From Micromonospora sp. NBC_00389 (GTDB lineage Bacteria > Actinomycetota > Actinomycetes > Mycobacteriales > Micromonosporaceae): a stretch of DNA of 64,000 nt. The notes under the pieces were generated by a model that worked only from the letters and a program-made list of their open reading frames with translations, did no database searches and was not told where the DNA came from. Below are positions 38,401-49,119 of the stretch, piece after piece. The stretch covers positions 6,820,001-6,884,000 of the forward strand of contig NZ_CP107947.1 in NCBI RefSeq assembly GCF_036059255.1, given 5' to 3'. The translations under genes were made by a program, and so were the position numbers. Every line of letters begins with the position of its first letter. Position 1 is the stretch's first letter.

Positions 38401-38944
38401 CCAGCGAGGCCATGGAAACGGCTCGGGCATTCCACCCGCTCTTGGCGGCCGCGAACGTGACGTCGCGGCGTTGCTCGTCCTCCACAAGACGAGCCGGGCT
38501 GACCGGGATCTCGCCGGCACCGGCCAGCCCCTCGGCGATGTCGGCGACAAGACGGCTGTGCTCGTCGAGGACGGGTACCGCGCCCGCCGGGAGCACGACG
38601 TTGACGTGCTCGTCGGGGCCGGCGTCGAAGCGCGTCGCGGAACGGGCGATCACTTCCCGTTCGGGCGCCGGGCTGGCGACGGGCGTCGCCTCGTTCGAGG
38701 GGGCCGGCGTCCGGACCACCCGCACGACGAGGTCAAGGCTCGCTCCTGGCCTCGAGCGGACCGACTCGGAGTCGAAGGTCAGTACGAACGTTCCGTCCGC
38801 CTTCACCGCTGCCGCGCCTACCAGATGCTCGCCGCCTAGGCGCAGATCGAAGACCTCAACGGCGATTCCGGCGGTGACCGGGGATCCCGTGTCGTCACGG
38901 ACGGTCCCGCCGATCCGGAACTTTTCCGCCTCAGATGTCGTCAT
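32417..38944 (-). CDS. Tc toxin subunit A, N-terminal half (VRP1/SpvA, neuraminidase-like)
   Basis: 2175 residues from ATG 38944. The N-terminal about 80 residues resemble a carboxypeptidase-regulatory/transthyretin-like fold (GGTVRDDTGSPV...VFDLRLGG). The Tc-A helical shell (VRP1/SpvA-like) includes the characteristic CEHCESVLSPAAYLVDLL segment near residue 590. The C-terminal third contains RYRIWEANRKVFLFPENWLDP (here RYRIWEANRKVFL and FPENWLDP), then a neuraminidase-like/receptor-binding region with GTWRPWERV and VIWKGRFLLFWLKV near 1910-1940. No signal peptide, as in other Tc-A proteins, whose export needs separate release. It is transcribed divergently from the TcBC gene at 39268 and directly upstream of the other TcA half, in the same operon. 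Confidence 0.88.
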   Translation of the reverse strand: MTTSEAEKFRIGGTVRDDTGSPVTAGIAVEVFDLRLGGEHLVGAAAVKADGTFVLTFDSESVRSRPGASLDLVVRVVRTPAPSNEATPVASPAPEREVIARSATRFDAGPDEHVNVVLPAGAVPVLDEHSRLVADIAEGLAGAGEIPVSPARLVEDEQRRDVTFAAAKSGWNARAVSMASLAEREAADTGIPAPLHYALYRAGLPAGSRLWALTSAGVIETVWSRAIEQGIIAPQLAEAIPASLQAVRALVGHAVLDLPTGVGDSRLGDLLIDALPDAADRHRFAQIYREYRDAPDTLWSQVRGHFADDTAARLELDGALANLTRNNAALIAKLHGGPAPARVSDLAVAGYHHAHRWREHLTPDVPVPDDLPGEDEASRRDTYAAILAEELRLRHPTAVLSAEVAEGAIPVDGPPGTDRAVADFFAEHNDRFELAVHPIDHFVGAHGIDLEPPVRDAVATLQRIVAVAPNPEAVRALRALGFDSARAVAMHGEAAFVSRFGSALGGEDVARETFRRGDQVYTATLATATSHLVARAAPEVFAVPRGGPAARTGPGARARAANEAARLADVRTLPNLETLFGPADTGACEHCESVLSPAAYLVDLLEFLNCDPKSGGRRPLDVLLQRRPDLQHIALSCENTVTELPYVDLANEILEHVVVHSSIDGYQGHDVTPGTSTAELLASPQFVDEAAYSALRGACYPLVLPWDQRLSALRAYLVQARVNLRDAMASLAPDDANGRSWQDVVRERVGIDPAERDLLIGSAVTAQQLYGDDPARVTEEQFVSGVGNARRLARRLGISPAELVSLIQTRFVNPDADLLVLLRTLGVGFPTIQALHEGTITPAAFRAALRPGLDTAPFGGDVVAWLTAHHEQIMNIVVLTDPSGQEPPAGDPTGAFAKLELRRTLPDVARNKLRAVDLLAIARFVRLRNRLGWSIERTDEVLAALWPAPVPVTASIAEVRRNLDSGFDAVLIRLGHLLTGMDLLGLDAADDLPWLLGCFAPLGTHGPRAPYRTLFPTSTLLGTDPVFGPGPNGSPPARPDARLLDHIPALQAALKLTAEEFTVVASAARVDATTPLSVASISLLFRYGYLARTLQISVTELINLVEATDWNPFAPLDESEPDFLKLVRLVRSIRKSGLSIAHLAALALGTDSSSDSEIMPVLRSVRCALADPRAPAGGQWTESALRAVLTTVFPADVSDTFLGLLAAASTYTTAYQQSEAQLPEPVLAVAPGLAYDAERSLLIHRGVLTPESAAAVRALPDLPAGLTDAVAALANAGQADYLPLFRAYPILEQRWRAWAADPAVLGKEGRLAALGAALLEDLRPSLRRRQLGEVLGPVIGTEPEAVIALIEDPVAMPGSAPQRSVGDDLAAVTAAGLSVRFWAGSGEAPATGEPVRTGIALGVDYGPGGADLAQAAGMPAGPISGTWAAIVDPPVPGAYVLTVETDGSSVALQVDCQPVNLRREGQTWTAEPIDLVAGRPVSLKLTATGLSITLRLRWHAEGVATVPLPGSACCPADTVAVFTSAYRRLLAAVDFSSALRVTARELLSLARSPQYRIGDVGWLSAVPVAPDSAARLTLVCAVNALARYCQLRERWRVTGTAIVDLLDASVLDPPSALIAALTGVTPPAVDCVAKHLGVAGSALRSIDALQRVADVLDLIRTVALPVTTLARTLRTTPTGQDVRDVRDALRARYDDTAWADVARPIHNELRRAARDALVGKVLHLENPDPDLTVDEVTGEFISPDQLYEKLLIDVQMDPCMTTSRIAQAISTVQLFVARSLLNLEPEVSPESIDPQRWEAIKRYRIWEANRKVFLFPENWLDPDLRDDKSPFFREVESELLQSDITDQAAATALGHYLEKLDDVANLEIAGMHVDERKAANTDVLDPLVHVIGRTSGAKRSYYHRTLDGTWRPWERVTLEIQDDPVLPVIWKGRFLLFWLKVSKQPDSRQPGPFAASAKPEARLGDLAVRDLKSSPTATLTVSLFWSEYYNGRWQSPRTSDPDRPIDLGAQFSVIGDPLTLRLASDIKEDVTGVRDSLGIVVLNPSPGGSGNSHFRLYTTHSLPVRKEDDQAGSLGFPADRQFSETGPFVVTARDNPLAPMVVLHASQPPYRGIGPMHRLKDPQQAPFFFQDSRHVFYVHPGPSEPAHSFGLFPEPAVAPLTFPDLGTITAQAISR

Positions 38945-39267
38945 AAACCGTCCGCCTCCCAGCCGGGCGCGGCCCCGAGGTCAAACCGTCAGCGTCGCCA
39001 GTCAAGCTGACCCCCACACCGCGGCACGGGAGGCAGATGAACCAGCCCCTGCGGCACCTTGACCCAGTCCGATCCGTCGTACGGCCTCCGCCACATGCGC
39101 TGCTCACACCGTAACTTGGATAAGTAGGGCTAATGCGCGTGATGGCGATATAACGTCGGATTCAGCCACACGCCCAGACCTTGTCGCCTTGGCGACGCCG
39201 TACTCCCCGACCATCTACCAGGACGTGGGCCGCAGTGTGCGTTCATGCGACTGGAGGGTGTTGCGGT
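38945..39267. promoter_or_regulatory. Divergent promoter region of the Tc toxin locus
   Basis: 323 bp between the TcA operon and the TcBC gene, the only candidate place for both promoters. An AT-richer segment (39110-39155) contains TTGGAT and, further right, TATAAC, but their spacing (about 27 bp) is too wide for one sigma-70-type promoter. GGAGGG precedes the TcBC start. No regulator gene lies near. Confidence 0.35.
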
Positions 39268-42200
39268 ATGGACGAGCAGCCTCGACCGAGTGAACGGCCC
39301 GTGTGGGGCCGGTCCGGCTCGGCGAGCGAGCCGCTCGGCTCCTCCGGGCCTCGGCCGCCGGCCATCAATCTCCCGAAGGGCGGCGGTGCGATCAAGGGGA
39401 TCGGCGAGACGTTCGCCACCAACCCGGCGACCGGCGCCGGATCGATGAGCGTACCGATCGCCGCCAGCCCTGGCCGCGGAGGCTTTGGTCCGCAACTGTC
39501 GCTCACCTATGACTCCGGCGCGGGCAACGGCCCGTTCGGCTTCGGTTGTGGTCTTGGGCTCCCCGCGATCACTCGTAAGACCGACACGGGTCTGCCGCAG
39601 TACGATCACGCCAGCGAGTCCGACATCTTTGTCCTGTCCGGCGCGGAGGATCTGGTACCGGTTCTGGTTAAGCAGAACGGCCAATGGACGCGCGAGAGTC
39701 TGCCGCCGCGCACAATAGGCGGCGTTCAGTACTGCGTCCAGCGTTACCGCCCCCGCGTCGAGGGTCTCTTCGCACGGATCGAGCGCTGGACGAACCTCAG
39801 CAACCCGACCGATGTCTTCTGGCGCTCGATCTCGCGCGACAACATCACGACCTGGTACGGCAGGACCGACGAGTCGCGCATCGCCGACCCGGCCGACGCC
39901 CGGCGCATCTTCAGCTGGCTGATCTGCGCGAGCTTCGACGACAAGGGCAACGTCATCGCCTACGGCTACAAGCCCGAGAATGACAAGCAGGTCGACACGA
40001 GCAGGGCCAATGAGCGCAACCGCGAGCGGAGCGCCAACCGCTACCTCAAGCGGATCCGCTACGGCAATCACACTCCGTACTTCCCCGCTCTTGACCCGGT
40101 GGCCGCCTGGCCGGCGCTGCCCCCCGACGACCAGTGGTATTTCGAACTTGTCTTCGACTACGGCGAGCACGACGCGGCGAGCCCGCTGCCGGAAGACGAG
40201 TCGGACTGGCCGGTCCGCCCCGACCCGTTCTCCTCCTACCGCTCCGGCTTCGAAGTGCGCACATACCGCCGCTGCCGGCGCGTGCTGATGTTCCACCATT
40301 TTCCCGATGAACCGGAGGTCCGCGCCAATTGTCTGGTCCGCTCGACCGACTTCACCTACTCACATGACGAGCAACCGGCGAACGCGCGCCGCCCGATCTA
40401 CTCGAAGCTGGTGGCGGTCACGCAGTGGGGCTACCAGCGCCAGAGTGACGGCTATCATTGCCGGTCGCTGCCGCCGGTGGAATTCGGCTACAGCGAGGCG
40501 ATCATCCAGAGCGAGCTACGCGAGCTTGACCCCGACAGCCTCACGAACCTGCCGATCGGTCGGTACCGGTGGGTCGATCTGGACGGCGAGGGGTTGCCCG
40601 GATTCTTGACCGAACAGGCCAATGCCTGGTTCTACAAGCGCAACCTGAGCCCGATCAACCGTGTCGGCCGAAGCGGCGACCAGCACGTCGAGGCGCGCTT
40701 TGGTCCGCTCGAGGTCGTCACGCCCAGCCCGGCACTCGCGCTGGCCGATGGCGCGCAGTTTCTCGACCTGGCCGGCGATGGGCGTCCAGACGTCGTGCAG
40801 TTCGCCGGGCCGGTTCCCGGCTTCTACGAGCGCGCCGAGGACGCACAATGGGAACCGTTCACCGCCTTTCGCGCGTTGCCCAACCGCGACTGGGCAGATC
40901 CGAATCTCCGATTCGTCGACCTTGACGGTGACGGGCGCGCCGATGTGCTGATTACCGAGGACCACGCGCTGGCCTGGCATCCGTCGCTCGGCGAGGATGG
41001 CTTCGGCCCGCAGCGGCGCGTGAACGCGGTGTGGGACGAGGAGTGCGGGCCGGTGTTGGTCTTCGCCGACAGCGAGCAGTCGATCTACCTCGCCGACATG
41101 AGCGGTGATGGACTGACCGACCTCGTACGTATCCGCAATCGCGAGGTCTGCTACTGGCCGAACCTGGGCTACGGCCGCTTCGGCCCGAAGGTGACGATGG
41201 ACGGCCTGCCGGGGCCCGGCGCGACGGGCGAGGACGCGATGGCGGGTCATGACGAACGGGAGCCGTTCGACCGGCCAGAGCTGTTCGACCAACGACGCGT
41301 GCGGCTGGCCGACATCGACGGCTCCGGCACGACCGACATCATCTACCTGCACGCCGAGGGCGTGCGCATCTACTTCAACCAATGCGGCAACAGCTGGAGC
41401 AAGCCGGTGACGCTCCCAGCTTTTCCACCAGCCACGACGATGACCAGCGTGGAGGCGGTTGACCTGCTCGGCAACGGCACGGCGTGCCTGGTCTGGTCCT
41501 CGCCGCTGCCGGGCGACGCGCGCCGCCCGCTGCGCTATATCGACCTGATGGGCGGGCAAAAGCCGCACCTGCTGGTCACGACGAAAAACAACCTGGGCGC
41601 GGAGACAAAGATCCAGTACGCCCCTTCGACGAAGTTCTATCTGCAGGACAAGGCTGCCGGTACGCCCTGGGCGACAAAGCTGCCCTTCCCGGTGCATGTC
41701 GTCGAGCGGTTGACGGTACGCGACACATGGCGCGGGACCAGCTTCTCCAGCACCTATAGCTACCACCACGGCTACTTCGACGGACCCGATCGCGAGTTCC
41801 GCGGCTTCGGGCGCGTCGAGCAGGTGGATGTCGAGGACTACGGGACGTTTACCGCCGGAAACGCAAACAGCCCCTACGTCACCCAGGACCGCCGGCTCTA
41901 CCAGCCACCGGTCAAGACCGTCACGTGGTATCACACCGGTGCCCTGCTCGACGGCGAGCGGATCCTGCACCAGCACGAGCGCGAGTACTTTCCGGCCTGG
42001 TTCGAAGACCGTCAGCCCGGACAGCAGGTGCTCGGGACCTTCTATGAGCGCGCGCTGCCGGAGCCGGACATCGACGCGCAGAGCCTCACCGTCGACGAGC
42101 GACATGAGGCGCTGCGGACATGCAAGGGCATGCCGCTGCGCCAAGAGGTCTACGAGCTGGACATCGCCGCACTGACCAAGGGCCAGCAGACACCGGTCAG

Positions 42201-45200
42201 GCTCTTCTCGGCGACCTCCCATGCCTGCCACATCCGGTTGGAGCAGCCGCGGGCTGGCAACCGCCACGCGGCCTTCCACGCCAGCGAAAGCGAGGCGATC
42301 AACTACCACTACGAACTCGACCTGCGCGCCGAGACGCTCGCGCCCGATCCGCGCATCACGCACACTCTGAACCTGAGAATCGACGAGTACGGCAACACCC
42401 TCCAGGCCGCGACGGTTGGCTACCCGCGCTGGTCGGCTGCGCCGCTGGACGACCCGCTCCTGACGAACGGGGCCGAGGCCCTGGTCGCCGCCGTGCAGGC
42501 AGAGCTGCACATCGCCTATGTCGAGACGCACTACACCGACGATGCGGTGGCCGATCCGGACAGCTATCGCCTGCGCCTGCCCTGCGAGGTGCAGACCTAC
42601 GAACTGACCGGCGTCAAACCCGCCGATGCCGGCGACGGGAGCTACTTCGCGCTCGGAAAGCTGCGTGAGCTCAAGCTCAGCGATCGTTATCAGAGGCGCG
42701 GGACGGCCGTCGAGGCGATCCCCTACCAACAGCTGCCCGACCGGACGACGCGACAGAAGCGGCTGGTCGAGCAGACGCGTTCGCTGTACTTCGACGATGC
42801 GCTGGACGGGCCGCTGCCGCTCGGTACGCTGAATGCCCGCGGACTGTCGTATGAGACCTACACGCTGGCCTTGACCAACACGCTGCTGACGAAAGTATTG
42901 GGCGATCGGCTGACGCCCGACGTCGCCGCCGCGTTGGACAGCCAACCTCTCAGTGGCTATCTCAGCGGCCCGGCACTGGCACAACGGTTGGGCGAGGACA
43001 CGGCAGGGCAGTACTGGCGCTGTTCGGGGGTAGCCGGTTTCAACGCCGACGCGCAGCAGCATTTCTTCCTGCCCGAGCGTTACACCGACCCGTTCGGGAA
43101 TGTCACAGTGCTTGACTATGACCCGCGCGATCTCTACCCATGCGTGATCGCGGATGCGGTTGGGAATCGTACCGAGGTCGTCGCGTTCGACTTTCACATG
43201 ATGGCGCCACGCCAGATCTGCGACATCAACGGCAACCACTCAGAGGTGCGCTTCGACGTGCTGGGCATGCCGGCCGCGACCGCGCTGAGTGGCAAGAACG
43301 GCGAGGGCGACCATCTCACCGGGATCGACGATGCGACGCTCAATCCGGATCTGGCAATCCTGGCCAATTTCTTCGTCACCAACGATTACGACGCGGCCGG
43401 GGCAAAACAGCTGCTCGGCGGCGCGACCACCCGGCACCTCTACCACTTCGGCGAGACCATGCACAACGGCGCGGTCGTGTGGGGGCAGCATCCGCCCTGC
43501 GCCGCCCAGATCGCCCGCGAGGAGCACGCAGCCGAGCAGCCCGACAGCCCGGTACAGGCAGCGTTTGAGTACTCCGACGGCGGAGGAAACGTCCTCGTCA
43601 AGAAGATCCAGGCCGAACCGACGCTGCCCAACGGGCCGCTGCGCTGGATCGCCAGCGGCAAGATGATCCTGAATAATAAAGGGAAGCCGGTCAAGCAGTA
43701 CGAGCCGTACTTCAGTCCGCCGGAGGTCGGCCACCGCTTCGAGGAGCCGCAGGAATCCGGCGTCACGCCGGTGCTGTTCTACGACGCGGTCGGGCGGCAG
43801 ATGCGCACCGACTCGCCTGATGGCGCGTACACCAGGGCCGAATTCTCGCCCTGGCACGTCGCCGAATATGACGCGAACGACACGGTGCTCGAGCCGGGGA
43901 ACGCCTGGTACGCGCGCATGAGCGCGTCGGCCGTCGCCGCCGAGCGACGCGCGGCCCAGCTCGCCGCCGGCCACGCCGCCACGCCCGCACTCACGCTGCT
44001 GGACAGCCTCGGGCGTACGGCGGTGACGATCGTCCACAACCGGGCGGATGGCGCGGACCAGAAGTACGTCACCTTCATGAAGCTCGACGCCGAGGGCGAG
44101 CCGCTGTGGGTGCAGGACGCGCGCGGCAACCGGGTGATGCAGTACGTCACCCCGCCGCTGCCGTCCGGCGCGCACCCGTTCGACGACCCCCAAAACCTCG
44201 CCCCGCAGGGCTTCGCTCCGTGCTACGACATCGCGGGAAAGCCGCTGTTCCAGCGCAGCATGGATGCCGGAGATCGGTGGATGCTCCACAACGCGGCGGG
44301 CAGCCCCCTTTTCACGTGGAGCAGCCGCGGCTTCCGTTCCCGCATGACCTACGACCCGCTGCACCGGCCGGTCGGCGTCTTCGTGTCCGCGGCCGGCGAT
44401 ACGACCCTGACCGGCGCCCCACGCACCCCGGCGCTGCCGCCCGACCGCGAGGTGCTCGTGCAGCTGCGGGTCTACGGCGAGACACACGACGACGCCAGCT
44501 GCAACCTGCGCGGCAGGCCCTACCGGGTTTACGACGGTGCCGGGGTGGCGACCAGCGTGCGCTACGACTTCAAAGGCAACCTGCTCACCAGCGACCGCCG
44601 CTTCGCACACGACTACAAGACCATTCCGGACTGGTCAGCGCTCGCCGACCTGACCGACCTGAGCCAGATCGCCGCCGCGGCCGAGCCGCTGCTGGAGTCG
44701 GCGTCGCCCCTGACCACCCAGACCGAGTACGACGCGCTGAACCGCCCGACGACGGTGACGACGCCGGACGGCAGCATCTACCGCGCAGCGTTCAACGAGG
44801 CCAACTTGATCGAGCGAGTGGAGGTGAACCTTCGCGGCGCGGTGACGGCCACCCCGTTCGTCACCAACATCGACTACAACGCCCGAGGCCAGCGGGTACG
44901 CATCGAGTACGGCAGCGGCGCGCGAACCGGCTACGACTACGACCCGTTGACGTTCCGGCTGAACAACCTCCGCACGACACGACCGGCTAGCCCCGACACC
45001 ACCGCCTCCATACTGTTCAAGAACGCGACGGTGGTGCAGGATCTGCGCTACACCCACGACCCGGTCGGCAACATCACGCGGATCGAGGACGCGGCGCTCA
45101 ACACCACCGTGCAGGCCGGGGCCGCCTCCGACTACCGCTACGACGCGCGCTACCGGCTGATCGCCGCGAGCGGGCGGGAGCACAGCGGGCAGACCGGCTT

Positions 45201-47037
45201 CGCACTCAGCCCGAACGGTGCGGGCCTGCGCGATTACCCCTTCGCCGGCGAGCGCGTCCACTCGAACGACCTTCAAGGGCTACGCGGCTACGTCGAGCGC
45301 TACCGCTACGACGCGGTCGGCAACATCGTGCAACTGGCCCACCACGCCGGCAGCGACGTCGACCAGCCCGGACAGGCGCTGTGGCAGCGGCACTACCAGT
45401 ACGCCCTCGACAGCAACCGCCTGCTAGCCACCAGCCTGCCCGGTGACCCCGACAACCTGCCTGGGCACGCGTCGGTGGCCGGCTACAGCGCGAAGTACAG
45501 CTACGACGCGCACGGGAACATCGCCGGCATGGCGCACCTGCCGCTGATGCACTGGCACTACAAGGATCAACTGGGCGCCAGCGCGCAGCAGGTTGTCAAC
45601 GACGGCACACCCGAGACGACCTACTACGTCTACGACGCTGGCGGCGGGCGGGCCCGCAAAGTGACCGAGACTCAGGCGGGCGCGCGTAAGAACGAGCGGC
45701 TCTACCTGGGCGGCTACGAGATCTACCGCGAGTATGGTGACGGCGACGTGACGATGGAGCGCCAGACGTTGCACGTGATCGACGGCAAGCAGTCCATCGC
45801 CATTGTTGAGACAGCCACCACACCGGCCGGTACGCCTGCCATCCGCTACCAGCTGAGCAATCACCTCGGCTCGGCCAGTGGAGAACTCGACCAGGACGGC
45901 GCGCTGGTCGGCTACGAGGAGTTCCATCCCTACGGCACAACGGCATTCCAGGCCGCGCGCAGCGCCGCCGAGGTCAGCCTCAAGCGCTACCGCTACACCG
46001 GCAAGGAGCGCGACGATGAGACGGGCCTCAGCTACCACAGGGCGCGCTACTACGCGCCCTGGCTAGGCCGGTGGGCGAGCGCGGATCCCCTCGGGATCAG
46101 AGAAGGAACGAATGTCTATTCCTACGCTTCGTCCAATCCTGCGAATTTCCACGATCGGGCCGGTCAATCGTCCGAGGCGGAACTCTCCAAGAGCGCTGCC
46201 GCGTTTGCCCAAAAGTTGGAAGCGTCCAATGAAAGAATCACCAACGTTGGCGAATCGTTCGTGCGACATACCAAGGAGTATCAGGAGGCGTGGCAAGCGG
46301 CGCATGGGCCACAGCGGACAGAAGGAGAAATCCAGCAGGTGGAAGCGGGCTGGGAACGTCTTCGCACGGCGACACGGAGACTGCAAACAGACGAAGCGGA
46401 TCTCACAGCCGCCCTGTCAGAGCGAAAGGCACTGGCAGCAGAGGCGAAGTCTCTTGAATCTCGTGTTCTGAAGAACCTGCAGGCCAACTGGGACATCGAG
46501 AAGGCAGCGTACGACCAGTTATCTGGCTGCGAGGCTCGCGCGGGCATGAGGCCGCCCATTGGGGAGAGTAGGGGTGGTCGGTTTGCTCCGCCAGGACCGA
46601 CCTCGCCTCGACCGACGGAGGTCCCGCCAATGCATGTGGCTCGCGCCGGACGCGAGTCACTTGCGGCGACGCAACAGGGTGAGGCCGTGCTGGCTCAGGC
46701 CGTGCGCAAGACCGTTGGAGCCGCGGAGGGCGGCTACAACTTGCGCGGGGTAGTCAAGGTTCTCTCCGAGGCCGAGGGGATGGACGAAGCGGCCGCAGGC
46801 GGACGCTCTGGCCGGCTCGGCCGTGTTCTCAAGGTCGGTGGCACAGTCCTGTTCCTCGCAGACCTCGCTACGAGCGGCGCGAACGATGCCGGTGTGTGGG
46901 ATGTATTTTCCGCACCCGCTCGGCTTGGCATCGAGGCGTATCAGGAAGGCAAGGCCGCCGCCAAAGAGGCCATCAAAGCCTGGTTCAGCATCGGACCACG
47001 GCTCAACCTGGAATTGGACCGAAATACGAGGCGGTAG
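39268..47037 (+). CDS. Tc toxin TcB-TcC fusion (SpvB/TcdB plus RHS cage with variable C-terminus)
   Basis: 2589 residues from ATG 39268. Residues about 20-330 are the SpvB domain (start [40 protein letters not shown], read as QLSLTYDSG and [14 protein letters not shown]). FG-GAP-like calcium loops follow ([25 protein letters not shown]), then TcdB middle domains ([19 protein letters not shown]). After about 1500 the RHS cage appears with many YD repeats ([35 protein letters not shown]). The RHS core-associated motif [21 protein letters not shown] begins near 2242 and is followed by WASADPLGI, where Tc-C proteins self-cleave. The last about 290 residues are a variable toxin region. TcB and TcC are usually separate genes; the fusion places propeller and cage in one polypeptide. 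Confidence 0.92.
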   Translation: MDEQPRPSERPVWGRSGSASEPLGSSGPRPPAINLPKGGGAIKGIGETFATNPATGAGSMSVPIAASPGRGGFGPQLSLTYDSGAGNGPFGFGCGLGLPAITRKTDTGLPQYDHASESDIFVLSGAEDLVPVLVKQNGQWTRESLPPRTIGGVQYCVQRYRPRVEGLFARIERWTNLSNPTDVFWRSISRDNITTWYGRTDESRIADPADARRIFSWLICASFDDKGNVIAYGYKPENDKQVDTSRANERNRERSANRYLKRIRYGNHTPYFPALDPVAAWPALPPDDQWYFELVFDYGEHDAASPLPEDESDWPVRPDPFSSYRSGFEVRTYRRCRRVLMFHHFPDEPEVRANCLVRSTDFTYSHDEQPANARRPIYSKLVAVTQWGYQRQSDGYHCRSLPPVEFGYSEAIIQSELRELDPDSLTNLPIGRYRWVDLDGEGLPGFLTEQANAWFYKRNLSPINRVGRSGDQHVEARFGPLEVVTPSPALALADGAQFLDLAGDGRPDVVQFAGPVPGFYERAEDAQWEPFTAFRALPNRDWADPNLRFVDLDGDGRADVLITEDHALAWHPSLGEDGFGPQRRVNAVWDEECGPVLVFADSEQSIYLADMSGDGLTDLVRIRNREVCYWPNLGYGRFGPKVTMDGLPGPGATGEDAMAGHDEREPFDRPELFDQRRVRLADIDGSGTTDIIYLHAEGVRIYFNQCGNSWSKPVTLPAFPPATTMTSVEAVDLLGNGTACLVWSSPLPGDARRPLRYIDLMGGQKPHLLVTTKNNLGAETKIQYAPSTKFYLQDKAAGTPWATKLPFPVHVVERLTVRDTWRGTSFSSTYSYHHGYFDGPDREFRGFGRVEQVDVEDYGTFTAGNANSPYVTQDRRLYQPPVKTVTWYHTGALLDGERILHQHEREYFPAWFEDRQPGQQVLGTFYERALPEPDIDAQSLTVDERHEALRTCKGMPLRQEVYELDIAALTKGQQTPVRLFSATSHACHIRLEQPRAGNRHAAFHASESEAINYHYELDLRAETLAPDPRITHTLNLRIDEYGNTLQAATVGYPRWSAAPLDDPLLTNGAEALVAAVQAELHIAYVETHYTDDAVADPDSYRLRLPCEVQTYELTGVKPADAGDGSYFALGKLRELKLSDRYQRRGTAVEAIPYQQLPDRTTRQKRLVEQTRSLYFDDALDGPLPLGTLNARGLSYETYTLALTNTLLTKVLGDRLTPDVAAALDSQPLSGYLSGPALAQRLGEDTAGQYWRCSGVAGFNADAQQHFFLPERYTDPFGNVTVLDYDPRDLYPCVIADAVGNRTEVVAFDFHMMAPRQICDINGNHSEVRFDVLGMPAATALSGKNGEGDHLTGIDDATLNPDLAILANFFVTNDYDAAGAKQLLGGATTRHLYHFGETMHNGAVVWGQHPPCAAQIAREEHAAEQPDSPVQAAFEYSDGGGNVLVKKIQAEPTLPNGPLRWIASGKMILNNKGKPVKQYEPYFSPPEVGHRFEEPQESGVTPVLFYDAVGRQMRTDSPDGAYTRAEFSPWHVAEYDANDTVLEPGNAWYARMSASAVAAERRAAQLAAGHAATPALTLLDSLGRTAVTIVHNRADGADQKYVTFMKLDAEGEPLWVQDARGNRVMQYVTPPLPSGAHPFDDPQNLAPQGFAPCYDIAGKPLFQRSMDAGDRWMLHNAAGSPLFTWSSRGFRSRMTYDPLHRPVGVFVSAAGDTTLTGAPRTPALPPDREVLVQLRVYGETHDDASCNLRGRPYRVYDGAGVATSVRYDFKGNLLTSDRRFAHDYKTIPDWSALADLTDLSQIAAAAEPLLESASPLTTQTEYDALNRPTTVTTPDGSIYRAAFNEANLIERVEVNLRGAVTATPFVTNIDYNARGQRVRIEYGSGARTGYDYDPLTFRLNNLRTTRPASPDTTASILFKNATVVQDLRYTHDPVGNITRIEDAALNTTVQAGAASDYRYDARYRLIAASGREHSGQTGFALSPNGAGLRDYPFAGERVHSNDLQGLRGYVERYRYDAVGNIVQLAHHAGSDVDQPGQALWQRHYQYALDSNRLLATSLPGDPDNLPGHASVAGYSAKYSYDAHGNIAGMAHLPLMHWHYKDQLGASAQQVVNDGTPETTYYVYDAGGGRARKVTETQAGARKNERLYLGGYEIYREYGDGDVTMERQTLHVIDGKQSIAIVETATTPAGTPAIRYQLSNHLGSASGELDQDGALVGYEEFHPYGTTAFQAARSAAEVSLKRYRYTGKERDDETGLSYHRARYYAPWLGRWASADPLGIREGTNVYSYASSNPANFHDRAGQSSEAELSKSAAAFAQKLEASNERITNVGESFVRHTKEYQEAWQAAHGPQRTEGEIQQVEAGWERLRTATRRLQTDEADLTAALSERKALAAEAKSLESRVLKNLQANWDIEKAAYDQLSGCEARAGMRPPIGESRGGRFAPPGPTSPRPTEVPPMHVARAGRESLAATQQGEAVLAQAVRKTVGAAEGGYNLRGVVKVLSEAEGMDEAAAGGRSGRLGRVLKVGGTVLFLADLATSGANDAGVWDVFSAPARLGIEAYQEGKAAAKEAIKAWFSIGPRLNLELDRNTRR
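46150..47037 (+). other. Unrecognised C-terminal (putative toxic) region of the TcBC fusion
   Basis: Region after the RHS core and [10 protein letters not shown] boundary. It opens with a long charged helix likely to be a coiled coil ([58 protein letters not shown]). A Pro/Gly/Ser linker follows, then a mixed segment with [12 protein letters not shown] and a hydrophobic helix ([17 protein letters not shown]). I see no ART, deaminase, nuclease or GTPase motif. Whether it is the full effector or has lost its end is unclear: an IS5-type fragment begins only about 75 bp past the stop. Confidence 0.55.
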
Positions 47038-47114
47038 TCGGTCGGAACGCAGCGGTCGTCTTGTGAGTTCCAGCTGTGTCTACTGGGGACAGGCCGTAGA
47101 AGGGCCGGAGCTTG

Positions 47115-47340
47115 TAGTGGGGGAAATCGGCGGGCAGCGCATCCCACTGGCAGCCCGTCCGGTCGAGGTGGCGGATCGCGTCCACCACGTCCCGGCGGGG
47201 GTAGGTGATCGGCCGGCCGCGTCCGGTCCCGGCCGGCACGTGCGGGGCCAGGACGGCCCATTCGGCATCCGTGGTGTCGGACGGGTAATGCCGTGGCCGG
47301 GCGGTCGGCAGGTGATCGGCGAGGCTGGCCGGGGCGGTAG
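47115..47340 (-). pseudogene. N-terminal fragment of an IS5-family (DUF4096) transposase
   Basis: A minus-strand frame reads [42 protein letters not shown] and [15 protein letters not shown], the hallmark N-terminus of IS5-group transposases in actinobacteria. After HYKL the similarity stops (YYYFxRWRxDG is expected), so the catalytic part is missing. It borders the 3' end of the TcBC gene. Confidence 0.8.
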
Positions 47341-47378
47341 ATGCGGCGACACCGGCGACAAGGTATACAGACAGGGTT

Positions 47379-47427
47379 GGGCCTTCGGTCGTGCTGGTTT
47401 AGTCGCCTTTGCTCGTACCGAAGGCCC
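47379..47427. other. Hairpin with 11-bp stem right of the Tc locus
   Basis: GGGCCTTCGGT (47379-47389) pairs perfectly with ACCGAAGGCCC (47417-47427) around a 27-nt loop. It could be a terminator for the TcBC transcript or part of an IS end; its distance from the toxin stop (about 340 bp) favours the latter. Confidence 0.4.
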
Positions 47428-47753
47428 TTCCCCATGTCACGCCGCCACGCCGGACATGCGAGATCATCGATCTCAACCGGGCCCCAGCGGCCGCCTCAAC
47501 CCCTTATTTACCAGGCTCTTAGCTTGTCGTTTAACCTCCCGGCCCGATTAGCTGCGGATTCGGCCGGGGATCGTTTTGTGCATTGTGGACAGTAAGCGGC
47601 CTTGGCGTGATCATGGATGTTGCTGAGACATCGCGTGGTCCAAGAGCGCCGTCCGCGTCATCCTCACCAACCCCCGCTACACCGGACGGCAGGTCTGGAA
47701 AAAACAACGCACCGACGAGGTCCTACTCGACGTCGACGACGTCGCGCTCGGTC

Positions 47754-49119
47754 CAGGGCTCCGGCAAGGTAGTCATATGCCGGACTTCAGGTGAGTCCGA
47801 GGAGTTGTAGCGGTCGGTAGGGGTTTCGGCTGTTGCGGCGGAGGGCTTGGGCGATGGTGGTGATGCCGGCGAGGCGGAGCAGGCTGATCGCGGTGTTGCG
47901 CAGGGTGGCCATTGCGCGGGGTGCGTTGCGGGTGCGCAGGCGGCTGGCGTCTTCGCCGTAGGTGGTGTCGCGGATGTGGTGCAGGGTTTCGATGGCCCAG
48001 TGTCCGCGTAGCCCGTCGGCCAGGTCGGCGGGGTTGGCCTGGGCGGCGGTCAGGTTGGTGATGGCGTAGACGGTGACGGTGGACCAGCGGCCGGTGCTCA
48101 GGTTGAGTCGGCGGCGGCGGATCCGCAGGGCTTGGACGGCGTGTGGGAAGTCCAGGGCGAGCGGCCCGGTGCAGGTGACCGCTTGTAGACGGCGGATGTC
48201 GTAGCGGCCGTGGCCGCGTTCGCCGGTCTCGTCTTGGACCGGGACCTTCGTCCAGGGCAGGGCTTTGAGCTGCCGATACAGACGCGGCTGGTTCTTCTTC
48301 ACGGTGAACAGGTAGCCGGCGTGCTTGGTCTCGGCGAGCCAGCGGGCATGCTCGCGTTGGGTGTGTAACGCATCAGCGGTGACGAGCGCCGCGCTCAGGT
48401 CGAGGGCGGCCAGCAGCGGCTGGAAGCGGGTGATCTCATTGGTCTTGCCGGCCACGTCGACTTGGGCGAGGACCGCCCCGGTGCGTTGGTCCAGCACGGC
48501 CAGCAGGTGCACCTGCGCTCCGGCCGGTCCGCTGCCCCGCAGGGTTTTGCCGTCCACGCTGTACACACGCCGCCCGGTCGGGGTTCCTGCCGCCGGCCCG
48601 GAGGCGATGAGCCACCGGCCGACCGCGTCGTCCAGGGCGTCGGCGTCGACGCCAGCCAGGATCCGCCGGAATGTGGACTCGTCCGGCGCCCGATACACCC
48701 CGGTGAGCGGGTCTCGGAACACGCCCAACTCGGCGAGGACCTGCTGCGGGACGTCGCCGGCCCATTCGGCGACGGCCGCCGCGGACCGGGCGCCGGTCAA
48801 CACCGCCGCGACCGCGGCGGCCAGGACCCCGGGCAGCGCATGGACGACACCGCGAGGGTCTCGCCGGTCCGGCACCTGCCTCAACGCCGTGACCAAGCTC
48901 GTCCGGCCGCCTGTCAACGGCTCGTCCAAGCGGTCCGCGTGCACGGCCAACACGTCAATCAGCGATGATGTTCCCAACGGGCGCGGTCCTCTTTGATCTT
49001 CCCAGCTTCGACACCTGGATGATCATCGAAAGGCCGCGCCTGTCCTCATACCGTGATGATCAGGAGCGTCTGCACTCAAACGGCCAGACCGGTCATATCG
49101 CTACCTTGCCGGAGCCCTG
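47754..49119 (-). mobile_element. ISAs1-family insertion sequence, copy 2 (1366 bp, complete)
   Basis: Same element as at 25304-26669 in opposite orientation, with identical CAGGGCTCCGGCAAGGTAG ends. Target duplication GCGCTCGGTC is present on both sides (47744-47753 and 49120-49129). The target occurs once in the uninterrupted recombinase copy at 9402-9411, which directly proves insertion into the recombinase segment. Confidence 0.97.
47787..48977 (-). CDS. ISAs1-family transposase (copy 2)
   Basis: 396 residues, identical to the transposase at 25446-26636, with intact DDE-type motifs ([31 protein letters not shown]). Identity between copies implies very recent transposition. Confidence 0.95.
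   Translation of the reverse strand: MGTSSLIDVLAVHADRLDEPLTGGRTSLVTALRQVPDRRDPRGVVHALPGVLAAAVAAVLTGARSAAAVAEWAGDVPQQVLAELGVFRDPLTGVYRAPDESTFRRILAGVDADALDDAVGRWLIASGPAAGTPTGRRVYSVDGKTLRGSGPAGAQVHLLAVLDQRTGAVLAQVDVAGKTNEITRFQPLLAALDLSAALVTADALHTQREHARWLAETKHAGYLFTVKKNQPRLYRQLKALPWTKVPVQDETGERGHGRYDIRRLQAVTCTGPLALDFPHAVQALRIRRRRLNLSTGRWSTVTVYAITNLTAAQANPADLADGLRGHWAIETLHHIRDTTYGEDASRLRTRNAPRAMATLRNTAISLLRLAGITTIAQALRRNSRNPYRPLQLLGLT

Noticed and set aside
39110..39155. TTGGAT and TATAAC as a sigma-70-type promoter of the TcBC gene
   Set aside because: The two hexamers are about 27 bp apart, too far for one promoter.
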